Of a DNA stretch of 64,000 bases, positions 41,440 to 50,474 are shown one piece after another. The first letter of the stretch is position 1, and each line of letters opens with the position of its first letter. The translations under genes were made by a program, and so were the position numbers. The stretch is from Levilactobacillus angrenensis (GTDB lineage Bacteria; Bacillota; Bacilli; Lactobacillales; Lactobacillaceae). The DNA lies in the NCBI RefSeq assembly GCF_003946085.1, contig NZ_RHOB01000001.1, positions 62,001 through 126,000 of the forward strand, in the 5' to 3' direction. A model generated the notes under the pieces. It saw only the letters and a program-made list of their open reading frames with translations, searched no databases and had not been told where the DNA came from.

Positions 41440-43282
41440 CCCAGAGATCCTCCTCATCATACGGCTTATAAGGCAAGGAAATGTAGAACGTGGACCCGCG
41501 GCCTTCACGACTATCGACCCAGATTCGGCCGCCCAACATTTGGACGACTTCCTTAGAAATCGCTAGCCCCAGACCAGTCCCACCTTGGGCCCGTGAACGG
41601 GCTTTATCAACGCGGTAGAAGCGGTCAAAGATTCGCGGAATATCTGCGCGCGGAATCCCCAACCCTTGGTCAGAGACGCTCAAAATCACGTTGTTGTGGG
41701 TCTCCAATAAGCGCGCCGTGACGACGCCCCCATCTGGCGAGTATTTAATCGCGTTATTCATCAGGTTATCCAAGACTTGCGTAAAGCGGTCCGTGTCGAT
41801 TTCGACCCAGAGATCCCGCTTGGTGAAGTCTCGTTTGATGGTGTAAGTCTTTTCTGGCTTGTCGTCTTGCTTCAACATCATGTCAAAGCGGTCCAAGACA
41901 TAATTGAATAATTCATTCAAATTGACCATTTCCAGGTCAACCTTTTGCGTTCCGGAATCCATTCGCGACAGCGTCAACAGGTCGTTGATCATCCGAATCA
42001 TCCGGTCCGTTTCTTCCTGGGTGACCTTCAAGAACCGTGGCGCCACCTCAGGATCCTTCCAAGCCCCTTCGGACAAGGATTCGATGTAGGCCCGCACACT
42101 GGTCAACGGCGTCCGCAATTCATGGGACACGTTGGACACGAATTCCTTACGGTCCTGGTCGATCTTCTGTTGTTCCGTGACGTCATGCAAGACACAGACC
42201 AGACCAGAAATAAAGCCAGACTCCCGTTGAATCAAGGAGAAGTAAGCTTGTAAGATCAGGTCATGTTCCTTAGTCGAAAAGTCCAAGACCAAGTCGTCGG
42301 GGTCTTCCAGCAATTCACGCAACGTATAGTCGTCCCGAATATCTAGGAGATCCAAAATGGACTTGCCCACGGCATCGTCGGGTTCATGATCCAGAAAGCT
42401 ACTAGCCGTTTCGTTAATGATAGTCACGTTACCACGGCGGTCGGTCGCAATCACCCCATCGGTCATGTGCGCCATGACGGAATCTAGCCGCCGTCGCTCG
42501 GACTCAGTGGATTCTTGCGCCTCTTCCACCCGCACAGACAGGTTGTTCACGGCACTAGCCAGTTGTCCCAGCTCATCGTTACCGTAAACGTGGACGTGCC
42601 CGGAGTAATCCCCGCGGGCGATACGCAACGTTTGTTTCTTCATTTCATCGATTGGCCGGGTTATTGCCCGGGAAATAATGATGGCCATGACCAGTCCCAA
42701 AATAATTGCCACAAACATCGCGGAGACGTAGATCAGCGTGATTTGGTTAATGTTTTGGTAGACCGAGTCTAGACTCGAGCGCATGTAAATAACCCCGACT
42801 AACTCGCTGTTATTTCCCTGGGTCCAAATCAACCGTGTAATCGTAGTGTAGTAGCGACTGTTGTTCTGCGAATTATAAGTCGTCCGCACGACATCACGGT
42901 TATTGTAGATGGCGTTCTTGATGTTGTTATCCGTGGTTTTCTGGCCCACGATTCCCTGGTTATCGACTTCATTGGTCCCACGAATGGTCCCCTTGTTGTC
43001 GATCACCCGAATCTGGGCGTTATTGGTGTTATTGATTTCAGACAGCGTTGACTTGATCTGCTTATCACTCTTCGTGGTATTGGTCGTCGTCAACTCATCA
43101 GACAAGCGATTCACGATATAGGTCTGCACGACCTGTTGGGCTTTAAACGTATTTAAGTTTTGCCGCTCCAACTGGCGGACAAACACGGCGCCAACGATCT
43201 CCAGCGTTAAAAGTAGGAGTAGCGCGAAGACCAGCGCGATTTTAAAGTGAATCGACTGGAAAAATTTTATTTTACTATTCAC
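41426..43282 (-). CDS. walK: Sensor histidine kinase WalK
   Basis: A 618-residue membrane kinase of the essential WalRK system that governs cell-wall turnover. Two membrane helices (about 12-33 and 182-205) flank an extracellular sensor; then HAMP (about 205-260), PAS (about 265-370, MTDGVIATDRRGNVTIIN), HisKA with FVSNVSHELRTPLTS (phospho-His at about 388), and HATPase_c with NLMNNAIKYSPDGG, DQGLGI and GGTGLGLAISKEV. The start codon at 43282 is weakly served (44 nt after walR). Complete and typical. Confidence 0.97.
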   Translation of the reverse strand: MNSKIKFFQSIHFKIALVFALLLLLTLEIVGAVFVRQLERQNLNTFKAQQVVQTYIVNRLSDELTTTNTTKSDKQIKSTLSEINNTNNAQIRVIDNKGTIRGTNEVDNQGIVGQKTTDNNIKNAIYNNRDVVRTTYNSQNNSRYYTTITRLIWTQGNNSELVGVIYMRSSLDSVYQNINQITLIYVSAMFVAIILGLVMAIIISRAITRPIDEMKKQTLRIARGDYSGHVHVYGNDELGQLASAVNNLSVRVEEAQESTESERRRLDSVMAHMTDGVIATDRRGNVTIINETASSFLDHEPDDAVGKSILDLLDIRDDYTLRELLEDPDDLVLDFSTKEHDLILQAYFSLIQRESGFISGLVCVLHDVTEQQKIDQDRKEFVSNVSHELRTPLTSVRAYIESLSEGAWKDPEVAPRFLKVTQEETDRMIRMINDLLTLSRMDSGTQKVDLEMVNLNELFNYVLDRFDMMLKQDDKPEKTYTIKRDFTKRDLWVEIDTDRFTQVLDNLMNNAIKYSPDGGVVTARLLETHNNVILSVSDQGLGIPRADIPRIFDRFYRVDKARSRAQGGTGLGLAISKEVVQMLGGRIWVDSREGRGSTFYISLPYKPYDEEDLWDEDN

Positions 43283-43326
43283 GAAGTCACATACTCCTCA
43301 ATGCGAGATTTAGCGTTGCCGCTAGC

Positions 43327-44043
43327 TTAAGCTTGGTCGGAATCTGGGTTGCGTAGGTAGTAACCGACACCCCGGCGTGTGACCAACCAGGTTGGGTGGC
43401 TGGGAGCATCTTCAATCTTTTCCCGCAGCCGCCGGACCGTCACATCGACCGTCCGCACATCGCCGAAGTAATCGTAACCCCACACCGTTTGTAACAAGTG
43501 TTCCCGGGTCATGACTTGGCCAATGTGTTGGGCCAGGTAGTGTAAAAGTTCAAATTCCCGGTGAGTCAACTCAATGTTGGCCCCCCGCTTAGAAACGGAA
43601 TAGGCTTCCGGATGAATCGTCAGGTCACCAATCTCAATGTCTTGGTTTTCTGGCTCTTCAGGTTGGGCGTGTGCCGCGGTATTTTGCCGCCGCAAGTTTG
43701 CCTTGACCCGGGCAACCAATTCCCGGTTCGAGAAGGGTTTGGTGACGTAATCATCGGCCCCTAATTCCAGACCCAAGACCTTATCCAATTCAGAGTCCTT
43801 GGCCGTGACCATGATGATTGGCATGTCGTGCTTCTTACGAATCTCGCGGGCAACTTCCAGCCCGTCGACCTTAGGCAACATGAGATCCAAGATCACCAGA
43901 TCGGGGTTCCCCTCTTCCACCTGTTGAATGGCGGCTTCACCGTCGTAGGCTACATCAACTTCGTAGCCCTCTTTTTCCAAATTAAACTTCATAATATCTG
44001 TAATAGGCTTTTCATCATCGACAACGAGAATTTTCTTAGGCAT
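43327..44043 (-). CDS. walR: Response regulator WalR
   Basis: A 238-residue OmpR/PhoB-type regulator. Receiver domain [17 protein letters not shown] with the phospho-acceptor Asp in LVILDLMLP (about 53), Lys in [15 protein letters not shown], and winged HTH with [15 protein letters not shown] and [23 protein letters not shown] 44043 has AAGGAGG upstream; the longer open frame upstream is not used. First gene of the wal operon, with a long structured leader. Confidence 0.98.
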   Translation of the reverse strand: MPKKILVVDDEKPITDIMKFNLEKEGYEVDVAYDGEAAIQQVEEGNPDLVILDLMLPKVDGLEVAREIRKKHDMPIIMVTAKDSELDKVLGLELGADDYVTKPFSNRELVARVKANLRRQNTAAHAQPEEPENQDIEIGDLTIHPEAYSVSKRGANIELTHREFELLHYLAQHIGQVMTREHLLQTVWGYDYFGDVRTVDVTVRRLREKIEDAPSHPTWLVTRRGVGYYLRNPDSDQA

Positions 44044-44313
44044 AGTAAAAATTTCCTCCTTAAGGGAAATACAAGCGAATCCGGTAATTGCAGGATTACC
44101 GGCAGGCCGGCCATTGGGTGTCACTTTACCACCGTCAATGGGGCCACTCCAGTTAGTGTTTTCAGTTTTATTTCATCGTTTAAAGTCAAGGAATAGTGGG
44201 GAACTCTTAGTTGTCCCCCGTGGTACTCAGGGGCGTTGCCCGGCCTGATAAGGTTCCAGTGCCGTTTCGCGCAACGCTACTTGAATTATAACACATCATG
44301 AAGTTTCTTTCAG
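44044..44313 (-). promoter_or_regulatory. Promoter and structured leader of the wal operon
   Basis: On the minus strand CTGAAA (44308-44313), 17-bp spacer, TATAAT (44285-44290). The transcript would have about 235 nt before walR and fold into several stems: GCGTTGC/GCAACGC (44271-44277 with 44233-44239), a CCCC/GGGG stem, and CCGGTAAT-CCTGCA-ATTACCGG (about 44077-44103) near the ribosome binding site. I know no riboswitch class that fits. Confidence 0.6.
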
Positions 44314-44959
44314 TCCTAGTCCACCAAGGATTTAAGGTTGTTTTAACCCGGTATTTCCCGGGAAATACTGGTTGTTTATGAACAAATAGCTTGCTTATGT
44401 TAATTATCTTTGCTGATTTTCATGAAAGTCTGCGGTTATTTCTCAGGTTGCGTTCGATTCTTACATTTTAGCGGCAATTCTTTTGCAATTACGTAACGTG
44501 ATTTTAACGAGTTTTTTTGACTGGCTGGGAAGTAAATCGTGCCTGGAAATTTTGGGTTGGGAAATATTTTGGCAGATTGCCTGGAACCGGCTCGTGATTT
44601 TAACGTCTCTCTTTTTAATCAGTTAATTCTGATAACCCCCGAATTTTGTGTTCCTCATTTTCAGCGACTGCGCAGCGGAAAAATATTTTCAGCGCAAAAT
44701 CTACCAGCAGACGGGCCAATTCCCTGAAAAAGTCCCCAAATTAGGGAATTTCAAAAAAATCTCAACTTTTTTTGCCCCTCGGTCAGCCGCCAGTAGGCCC
44801 AAATCACCGTGAACGAGCCTTTTTTCAAAAAAAGTTGAAAAAATTTTTGTCCCTCACAAAAATAATGATAATCCGCGTGAAACCGGGATTTCTCACCCCA
44901 AAAAATTGATAAAATACCCAGTTTTTTTGAATAAAAATCAACTTTTTTCGCAAAAGGGG
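44314..44959. other. Gene-free AT-rich stretch
   Basis: Long runs of T and A, several short inverted repeats; no frame with a ribosome binding site and no RNA gene that I can recognise. It separates the leftward wal operon from the rightward tRNA-Lys. Confidence 0.6.
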
Positions 44960-44988
44960 TTGCGCACCCCCTGCCCGCATGATATGAT
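44960..44988 (+). promoter_or_regulatory. Promoter of tRNA-Lys
   Basis: TTGCGC (44960-44965), 17-bp spacer, TATGAT (44983-44988), 48 bp before the tRNA. Confidence 0.7.
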
Positions 44989-45036
44989 AGTTCTCGTTGA
45001 TATGGAAGACATACAACAGCAACAAATCAATCACAT

Positions 45037-45109
45037 GGGCAGTTAGCTCAGCTGGCAGAGCAACGGACTCTTAATCCGTGGGTCCAGGGTTCGATCCCCT
45101 GACTGCCCA
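45037..45109 (+). tRNA. tRNA-Lys (anticodon CTT)
   Basis: A 73-nt cloverleaf: acceptor GGGCAGT/ACTGCCC, D arm AGCTCAGCTGGCAGAGC, anticodon stem ACGGA-CTCTTAA-TCCGT with anticodon CTT, T arm with GGTTCGATCC, discriminator A. CCA is not encoded. No integrase or att-like duplication follows. Confidence 0.98.
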
Positions 45110-45118
45110 TCACTTACT

Positions 45119-45161
45119 AATCAGCTTTCACGAAGTTAACTTCGTGGTTGCTGATTTTTTT
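45119..45161 (+). terminator. Terminator of tRNA-Lys
   Basis: AATCAGC-CACGAAGTT / AACTTCGTG-GCTGATT then a run of T. Confidence 0.92.
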
Positions 45162-45287
45162 GTATCATTAGGTAATAAATATCCGCTACATTTAATATCT
45201 ATTCATAACGGGCCTTGGCAACGATGTGTCCAGCTATCTGCTATCTATAGGAGAAACGCTACGGAAAACTTGTCGAGGTGAGTCGTT

Positions 45288-45959
45288 TTGGAACAGCAAC
45301 AGCAGAAGAATCGGATGTCTTATCGGGTCGTAGCGTTGATCATCGGCCTAGTGTTAAATGCGTTTGGCAATGCCTTGAGCGTCGCCGCTAACGCCGGTAG
45401 TGGAATTTGGACCGCCGCGGCCGTCAACATCGCCTATTGGATTCACGGCAACGTGGGGGTCATCTTACTGATTGTGGGGATCTGCAGCGCGCTATTGAAC
45501 CAGCTGCTGATTCATCAGGTCGATATTCCCCGCTTCGTGGGGGAAGTCGTCTTCATTTCCTGTTTCAGCTACTTTATTGATATTTTTGTGGCAATGTTTA
45601 CCAAATGGGGTATCCCCGCACTGGGGATCGGGTGGCGCATGCTTCTCAGTATCTTAGGGGTCACGATCTTCGCCTGCTCGATTTCGATTTACCAGCGGGC
45701 CAACCTCATCATGCACCCCAACGATGACACGTCCAACATCCTGCGATTCATGTACCTAGGCGGCCGGGCCACGGCGTCACAGTTCGTTGACTTCATCCCA
45801 CCGATCGTCATGATTGCCATTTGCTACCTATTTACCCGACAGATCTATTCCGTAAACGTCGGCACGCTGTACTCTATCCTCTTCAACGGGGTCATCATTG
45901 CCGCCTCGGATAAGCACATCATGCCGCATCTGTACCACAACTTTCGGGTCTCTCATTAA
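45288..45959 (+). CDS. YczE/YitT-like membrane protein
   Basis: A 223-residue integral membrane protein with five or six hydrophobic helices. N-terminal VVALIIGLVLNAFGNALSVAANAGSGIWTAAA is typical of the YczE family, whose members are of unknown transport or sensing function. The start is TTG 45288 with GAGGTGA upstream. Monocistronic, followed by its own terminator. Confidence 0.82.
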   Translation: MEQQQQKNRMSYRVVALIIGLVLNAFGNALSVAANAGSGIWTAAAVNIAYWIHGNVGVILLIVGICSALLNQLLIHQVDIPRFVGEVVFISCFSYFIDIFVAMFTKWGIPALGIGWRMLLSILGVTIFACSISIYQRANLIMHPNDDTSNILRFMYLGGRATASQFVDFIPPIVMIAICYLFTRQIYSVNVGTLYSILFNGVIIAASDKHIMPHLYHNFRVSH

Positions 45960-45968
45960 GATAATTGT

Positions 45969-46003
45969 AACCGGCATTCTCGCTATGAGGATGCCGGTTT
46001 TTT
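45969..46003 (+). terminator. Terminator of the YczE-like gene
   Basis: AACCGGCAT / ATGCCGGTT stem followed by T run. Confidence 0.92.
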
Positions 46004-46152
46004 AGTGAAAGTGGTGTCAAAATTAAATTTGTGAAGCGCTGAATCCCTTGGCGCTCTAAGGAATTCCGCTACAAAATTATTTATAAGCGATTTCACTAGC
46101 TTTCTGGATTAAATTCCCGTATTCTAGCAAAATAAGGGAGGAATCACTAGCC

Positions 46153-46464
46153 ATGAATGAAGTTGAATTGACGCACGACGCCCTAATCTTAGAGGCGCTC
46201 AACGTGCTTGCCCAAAAGTCACGCATCACCCCCAGCGCCCTGTTACTTTTAAATTTCCCATTCACCGACGCCCAACTGACCGGTCTCGATCAATTCCTGA
46301 ATCGAAGTCTCTTCCAGCGCCAGGCGCTATCCGCGCAAGACGTTGCGGAACAACTCCACCAGTTACGTCCGGAAATGTCGGCCAACGACTACCATTTCCT
46401 GGCACAAGACCTTATCAAGGCTTGGCAAAAGGAAGACCGCTACCACGGCCTGGTTTTCGCCTAG
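46153..46464 (+). CDS. Small soluble protein of unknown function
   Basis: A 103-residue acidic helical protein. ATG 46153 has AGGGAGG 9 nt upstream. No signal peptide or membrane segment; regular Leu/Ala spacing suggests an alpha-helical bundle. Unrecognised family. It precedes the secreted metalloprotease by 117 bp, but no functional link can be inferred. Confidence 0.75.
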   Translation: MNEVELTHDALILEALNVLAQKSRITPSALLLLNFPFTDAQLTGLDQFLNRSLFQRQALSAQDVAEQLHQLRPEMSANDYHFLAQDLIKAWQKEDRYHGLVFA

Positions 46465-46581
46465 GCTGGACAACCTGCTGATCAGAGACTAAACTTACCT
46501 AATAAGTGGGCTGAACTATTTAACAATCTTTATTTTAAACGACTGGTTCATCCCAACTGAATTGGGAAAGGATCCGTCAGC

Positions 46582-47583
46582 ATGCACAAAACACTCATAC
46601 TTCTCACCGGCTGTCTCGTCCTCCTAGGGGGCATTTCTGCCCAGGGGGCTACCAAGAACCCCACGCCGGCTAATAAGTACCGTTACGCCGCCAAGAAGGC
46701 CGCCTATTACAATAAATCGACCAGCAAGTACTACCGGTCGATCTGGACCACGGCGCGCAAGACCTGGAATCAGTCCAAGGCCTTCACCTGGTCAGCCACC
46801 AAGAATAAAAAGTCCCGCTCCTTTACCACCACCGTGGCGAAAAACTCGGGCATCTGGACTAACGCGACCGGGATGGCCTATAACGGACTGGCCTTTGACA
46901 AACAGGGCCACCAGACCGGCGCAGCCATGTATCTCAATCGTACCGTATTGAAGAAATACCGTTATACCAAAAAGCAACGCACGCACGTGGCCATTCACGA
47001 AATGGGGCACGCTTTGGGGCTCAGCCACAACAACGCCGGCTCAATCAGCGTCATGAACCCGTCTAACCGCGTCCATAGTCTGCGCAACGTTGACATCAAG
47101 GGGGCCAAGAAGGTCTACACCACCCCCATCAGTCCAGCCAAAGCGCTAGCGACCGCGGCGAAACCCAGCCTCACCGTTGACCATCTAAAAGATTACTCCA
47201 ACAATATCAGCGGCGTTGAACGTCTGGTCCACGATGCGGGCACCATCGTCGAGGGCACGATTATCAAAAGCGTGCCTCATCACCGCGCGCCAAAGAACTA
47301 TTACACGACGCAAACCATCCGCATTGCCGATAAGTTCAAGGGCCAAACCGGCCAGACACTGACCTTTACGCAAGGGGGCACGCCACAGATGGCAGTTACC
47401 GATAGTGTGGTCCTGCATCCGGGCGAAGACGTCGTGGTCATGTTGGGCCGCACCGCTGCCGGAAAATACTATGCTATCAACGACGGTCAGGGCCTGTTTC
47501 TCGACACGCATACCAGTAACGGTCATGAACTCTTTGAACACGTTTCCGACCACGTGTTGTACACAGAAGATATGTTGCACTAG
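46582..47583 (+). CDS. Secreted metzincin-type zinc metalloprotease
   Basis: A 333-residue exported protein. Signal peptide MHKTLILLTGCLVLLGGISA (about 1-23). A matrixin-like catalytic domain follows with the zinc site HEMGHALGLSH (HExxHxxGxxH, about 137-147) and a Met-turn candidate VMNPSN. The second half (from about 200) is a separate domain of unknown function. ATG 46582 has GGAAAGGA upstream. No anchor, so it is likely released or held by charge. Substrate unknown; related lactobacillar proteins are annotated M10/M57-type peptidases. Confidence 0.88.
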   Translation: MHKTLILLTGCLVLLGGISAQGATKNPTPANKYRYAAKKAAYYNKSTSKYYRSIWTTARKTWNQSKAFTWSATKNKKSRSFTTTVAKNSGIWTNATGMAYNGLAFDKQGHQTGAAMYLNRTVLKKYRYTKKQRTHVAIHEMGHALGLSHNNAGSISVMNPSNRVHSLRNVDIKGAKKVYTTPISPAKALATAAKPSLTVDHLKDYSNNISGVERLVHDAGTIVEGTIIKSVPHHRAPKNYYTTQTIRIADKFKGQTGQTLTFTQGGTPQMAVTDSVVLHPGEDVVVMLGRTAAGKYYAINDGQGLFLDTHTSNGHELFEHVSDHVLYTEDMLH

Positions 47584-47586
47584 TCC

Positions 47587-47626
47587 AAAAAGCAGCCGCT
47601 CCGGCAAAACCCAGAACGACTGCTTT
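47587..47626 (+). terminator. Terminator of the metalloprotease gene
   Basis: AAAGCAG / CTGCTTT with an internal bulged stem; T run weak. Confidence 0.6.
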
Positions 47627-47638
47627 CGTTTACGCAAA

Positions 47639-47875
47639 TTATTTGTGCCAGTACTGCCAAGCGGCTTCAATCAGGTCAATCACCGCAAACAACGCAATGA
47701 ATCCGACGATGGCCTCCCCGAATAAGACGCCATAATCGAGCCAAAACAGTTCGCCTAAGGTGACGAGGTCCACGACCCCTTTCACCAGAAAAACCGGTAC
47801 TAACAAACACAAGAAAACCCCTAACAAATCCGCCGTTTGGACGATCTGTTCCTTTAACAAGCGTTGAAACTGCAT
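47639..47875 (-). CDS. Small membrane protein of unknown function
   Basis: A 78-residue protein with two hydrophobic helices (about 17-40 and 50-68). ATG 47875 has GGAGG 7 nt upstream. It faces the metalloprotease gene convergently. No family recognised. Confidence 0.7.
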   Translation of the reverse strand: MQFQRLLKEQIVQTADLLGVFLCLLVPVFLVKGVVDLVTLGELFWLDYGVLFGEAIVGFIALFAVIDLIEAAWQYWHK

Positions 47876-48023
47876 CCCCGCGCCTCCTCTAGACTCGTAC
47901 CGCTGGCCCCAATTTAGCGCCTTCCCCGCGCTATCCCCAAAATTAAGTGGTCAAATCATTCTTTGTCTATGAGTATACACTCGTTTAATCTGTAAACACC
48001 AGCCCGACTATTCGCTTCGTTCT

Positions 48024-48059
48024 AAAAAAGCCGTTCCGCCCAATCGCGAAACGACTTTT
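48024..48059 (-). terminator. Terminator of oppA
   Basis: On the minus strand AAGTCGTTTCGC pairs with GCGGAACGGCTT, followed by TTTT. Confidence 0.85.
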
Positions 48060-48071
48060 CTCTACATGAGT

Positions 48072-49682
48072 CTATTTCCAGTAGGCATACTTGTACTGAG
48101 CGTCACTCATCATGGTGTACTTCAGCCCACCCACGGAATCGGAAACCAAGTGTGCTTTGGCTTGTTGGTACAGTGGTACGAGGCCGGCTTGCTTGGTCAC
48201 ATAGGTGTCTGCTTGCTTCAGCAGGTCCCACCGTTGTTGGGTCGTGTGATTAGCCGTGTCATCAGCTTGCTTCATCAGGTTGGTGAAATGAGCATTATCC
48301 CACTTGGTAAAGTTCACGGAACTGGTCCCGTCAGCCATTTGCAAGAAGTCAGCGGGGTCCCGCCAGTCAGTCGTCCACCCGTCGAGGTCGATATCAAAGT
48401 TTCCCGCGGCCCCCTTGGCAATCTGTTGGGCCAGTGGCATGGACTTGATGGTGATCGACAGCCCCGGCATGTACTTTTGGGCTTGTTGTTGCAGGTATTG
48501 GGCAACGTGCTTTTGTTCATCAGTGTCTGCCGTCAACAGTTCCAAACTAGCTTTCTTGATGCCCAATTCTTGCTTGGCTTGATTCCACAATTGCGTCGCC
48601 TTCTTGGGATTGTAGCTCAAGAGGTTGCCGACGTCTGCGGTAAAGTCTTTGCCCGTCGTTGGGTCGTCGCCATCACCGGTCGGAATCAGACTCTTGGCCG
48701 CGGCCGACCCATCTTGGAGCACATTTTTAGTCAATGCTTGCCGGTCGACCACGTAGGAGAAGGCTTGCCGAACCTTGGTGTTATGCGTCACGGTCTTCTT
48801 ATCGTTAAATTCCAAGAACCGCATCGAACTGTTCAGCGTCGTCTTCAGCTCGGGATTGTTGGCGTTTTGTTTGATGTACTGACCAGACAGGACCGTTTCT
48901 TGGACCTTACCGGACTTGAATAAGTTGGCGGAGGTCCCGGGATCCTTGACCACTTGCACATTGACCTTGGCGATCTTCACGCTCTTAGCGTTCCAGTAAT
49001 GTGGGTTCTTCACGTAAGACCAGCTATCAGCCGAGCCGCTCCAGCCTACCAACTTGTAAGGTCCTTCCGACATGGTCTTAGCAGCGCTAGTCCCGTACTG
49101 ACTGCCATATTGCTTGAAGAGGTCCGTCTTCATCGGGTAAGCTGCCGTCGCTAAGATATCAGGCAACCAGGGTTGGGGTTGCGACAAGGTCAACTGTAAG
49201 GTCTGCTTATCCAGTGCCTTAGCGCCCAACGCGGACGGTGCCTTCTTGCCGGCTTGGACCGCATCATAATTCTTTAAATATTTCAGCTTGTTGGCAACTT
49301 GCGACTTCGACTTGGGATTGACCTGCCAATCAAAGGAGGTCACAAAGTCTTGGGCCGTGACCGCATCACCGTTAGCCCATTTGGCACTCTTCTTGATCTT
49401 AAACGTATAGACCGTGCCGTTATGGGTCGGCTTGACCACCTTTTCAGCCACGCCGGCCACAACCTTGCCGTTCTTATCCAGTGTGTAGAGCCCCTCTTCG
49501 GTCTGAGCAATCAGACTGGAACTGTTACTGTCACCCGAAATGGCTGGGTCAGCCGTTGCTGGATTGCCTACCATCGTGACATTCAACGCCTTGTCATCAC
49601 TACTTTGGGCCTGCGTCGTGCCACAACCAGCCAATGCGGTGATGGCCATGAATCCCAATCCTAATCCTAAAAGTTTTTTCAT
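48072..49682 (-). CDS. oppA: Oligopeptide ABC transporter substrate-binding lipoprotein
   Basis: A 536-residue lipoprotein that delivers peptides to an Opp permease. Lipobox LAGC (Cys 20) after MKKLLGLGLGFMAITA; SBP_bac_5 features YTFKIKKSAKWANGDAVTAQDFVTSF and a C-terminal LVPLYQQAKAHLV. ATG 49682 has GAGGGG upstream. No permease or ATPase genes are adjacent, so it is an orphan receptor that must use a transporter encoded elsewhere. It is preceded by a T-box riboswitch (49717-49957), which ties its expression to amino-acid starvation. Confidence 0.94.
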   Translation of the reverse strand: MKKLLGLGLGFMAITALAGCGTTQAQSSDDKALNVTMVGNPATADPAISGDSNSSSLIAQTEEGLYTLDKNGKVVAGVAEKVVKPTHNGTVYTFKIKKSAKWANGDAVTAQDFVTSFDWQVNPKSKSQVANKLKYLKNYDAVQAGKKAPSALGAKALDKQTLQLTLSQPQPWLPDILATAAYPMKTDLFKQYGSQYGTSAAKTMSEGPYKLVGWSGSADSWSYVKNPHYWNAKSVKIAKVNVQVVKDPGTSANLFKSGKVQETVLSGQYIKQNANNPELKTTLNSSMRFLEFNDKKTVTHNTKVRQAFSYVVDRQALTKNVLQDGSAAAKSLIPTGDGDDPTTGKDFTADVGNLLSYNPKKATQLWNQAKQELGIKKASLELLTADTDEQKHVAQYLQQQAQKYMPGLSITIKSMPLAQQIAKGAAGNFDIDLDGWTTDWRDPADFLQMADGTSSVNFTKWDNAHFTNLMKQADDTANHTTQQRWDLLKQADTYVTKQAGLVPLYQQAKAHLVSDSVGGLKYTMMSDAQYKYAYWK

Positions 49683-49716
49683 ATTGTTTACCCCTCAATT
49701 TTGTCGGCGCCTCATC

Positions 49717-49957
49717 AAAAAAGTCGCCCGTCCTCGTCGACCATCTCTGGCCAACAAGGGCGAACGACTCGCGGTACCACCTTGTTTTATCTCTCAGCGT
49801 GCTTGTGCACCGTGCGGTAATGGGCACGACCCAGGCGCAGCTAGTCATTTCACCGCGCCGACTTCCAGATGCGCTTCACCCGTACGTTTGATCCGGCTCT
49901 CATCATTCCGGACTCGCTGAGCAAACAGTAGCGGGTTACTCCTTCTGGCAACGTCTT
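49717..49957 (-). promoter_or_regulatory. T-box riboswitch, probable arginine specifier
   Basis: T-box sequence AGGTGGTACCGCG at 49770-49782 (minus strand). Stem I has CCAGA/TCTGG and ACCCG/CGGGT enclosing the specifier loop, AGGAGTA on one side and GAAGCGCA on the other. By the GAA-N-XXX-A pattern the specifier is CGC (49871-49873), arginine. Terminator stem AGTCG...CGACT followed by TTTTTT at 49717-49769. Uncharged tRNA would block termination and raise oppA expression. Confidence 0.85.
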
Positions 49958-50049
49958 CTTGATTGATATTAAATTTATCATCATTCATTTTATTTGTCAA
50001 TTCTTTTATAAACATTCATTTTTATGTATATTTTCTGAATAATCGCGTA

Positions 50050-50088
50050 AAAAAAGGACCATCCCGCGTCACCGTAGGATCGTCCTCT
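50050..50088 (-). terminator. Terminator
   Basis: On the minus strand AGGAC-GATCC pairs with GGAT-GTCCT, followed by a T run; after the small exported protein gene. Confidence 0.85.
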
Positions 50089-50131
50089 TGTATATTTGCT
50101 GCAAACCGCTGTAAATTGGCCCGCAAATTTT

Positions 50132-50401
50132 TTATTTATGCATGTCTTGTTGCCGATGGCCCTGTGTCACGGTCGTCGTTTGCCGACTCACCGTTTTACC
50201 GGCCTGACTCGTTGTCGTTTGCGTCTTGACTGCCACGTGCCCCTTGCCAGTGGTATCCAATTGCACGGCCGTCTGCCCAGAAGCCGGTTGGACGACCGAA
50301 TCCGTCACAGTGGACTGACTTTGCGGTACCTGACTGAAGAGCAAGCCCCCAGCTACTAGGCCCAGCAAAATGCCACTGATTCCCCTTGTTTTTTTTGTCA
50401 T
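50132..50401 (-). CDS. Small exported or membrane-anchored protein
   Basis: An 89-residue protein with an N-terminal hydrophobic segment (about 9-24) and a Thr/Gln/Val-rich, low-complexity remainder with a basic end (GHRQQDMHK). ATG 50401 has AGGGGA upstream. No homology recognised. It reads in the same direction as the MFS gene at 50475, 73 bp away, and could be co-transcribed. Confidence 0.7.
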   Translation of the reverse strand: MTKKTRGISGILLGLVAGGLLFSQVPQSQSTVTDSVVQPASGQTAVQLDTTGKGHVAVKTQTTTSQAGKTVSRQTTTVTQGHRQQDMHK

Positions 50402-50474
50402 GTGCTGTCCCCTGATTTCCCTTTTGTGCGTAATACTTCCTCTTAGTCAATTATACACCCAAAAGGCAAATAAC

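Noticed and set aside
44213-44285. SRP RNA, 6S RNA or TPP riboswitch upstream of walR
   Set aside because: The stems and conserved bases of these RNAs (for example the GGAAG tetraloop region of SRP RNA) are absent.
45037-45109. tRNA-Lys as a prophage or island attachment site
   Set aside because: No integrase, phage gene or duplicated tRNA end is seen on either side.
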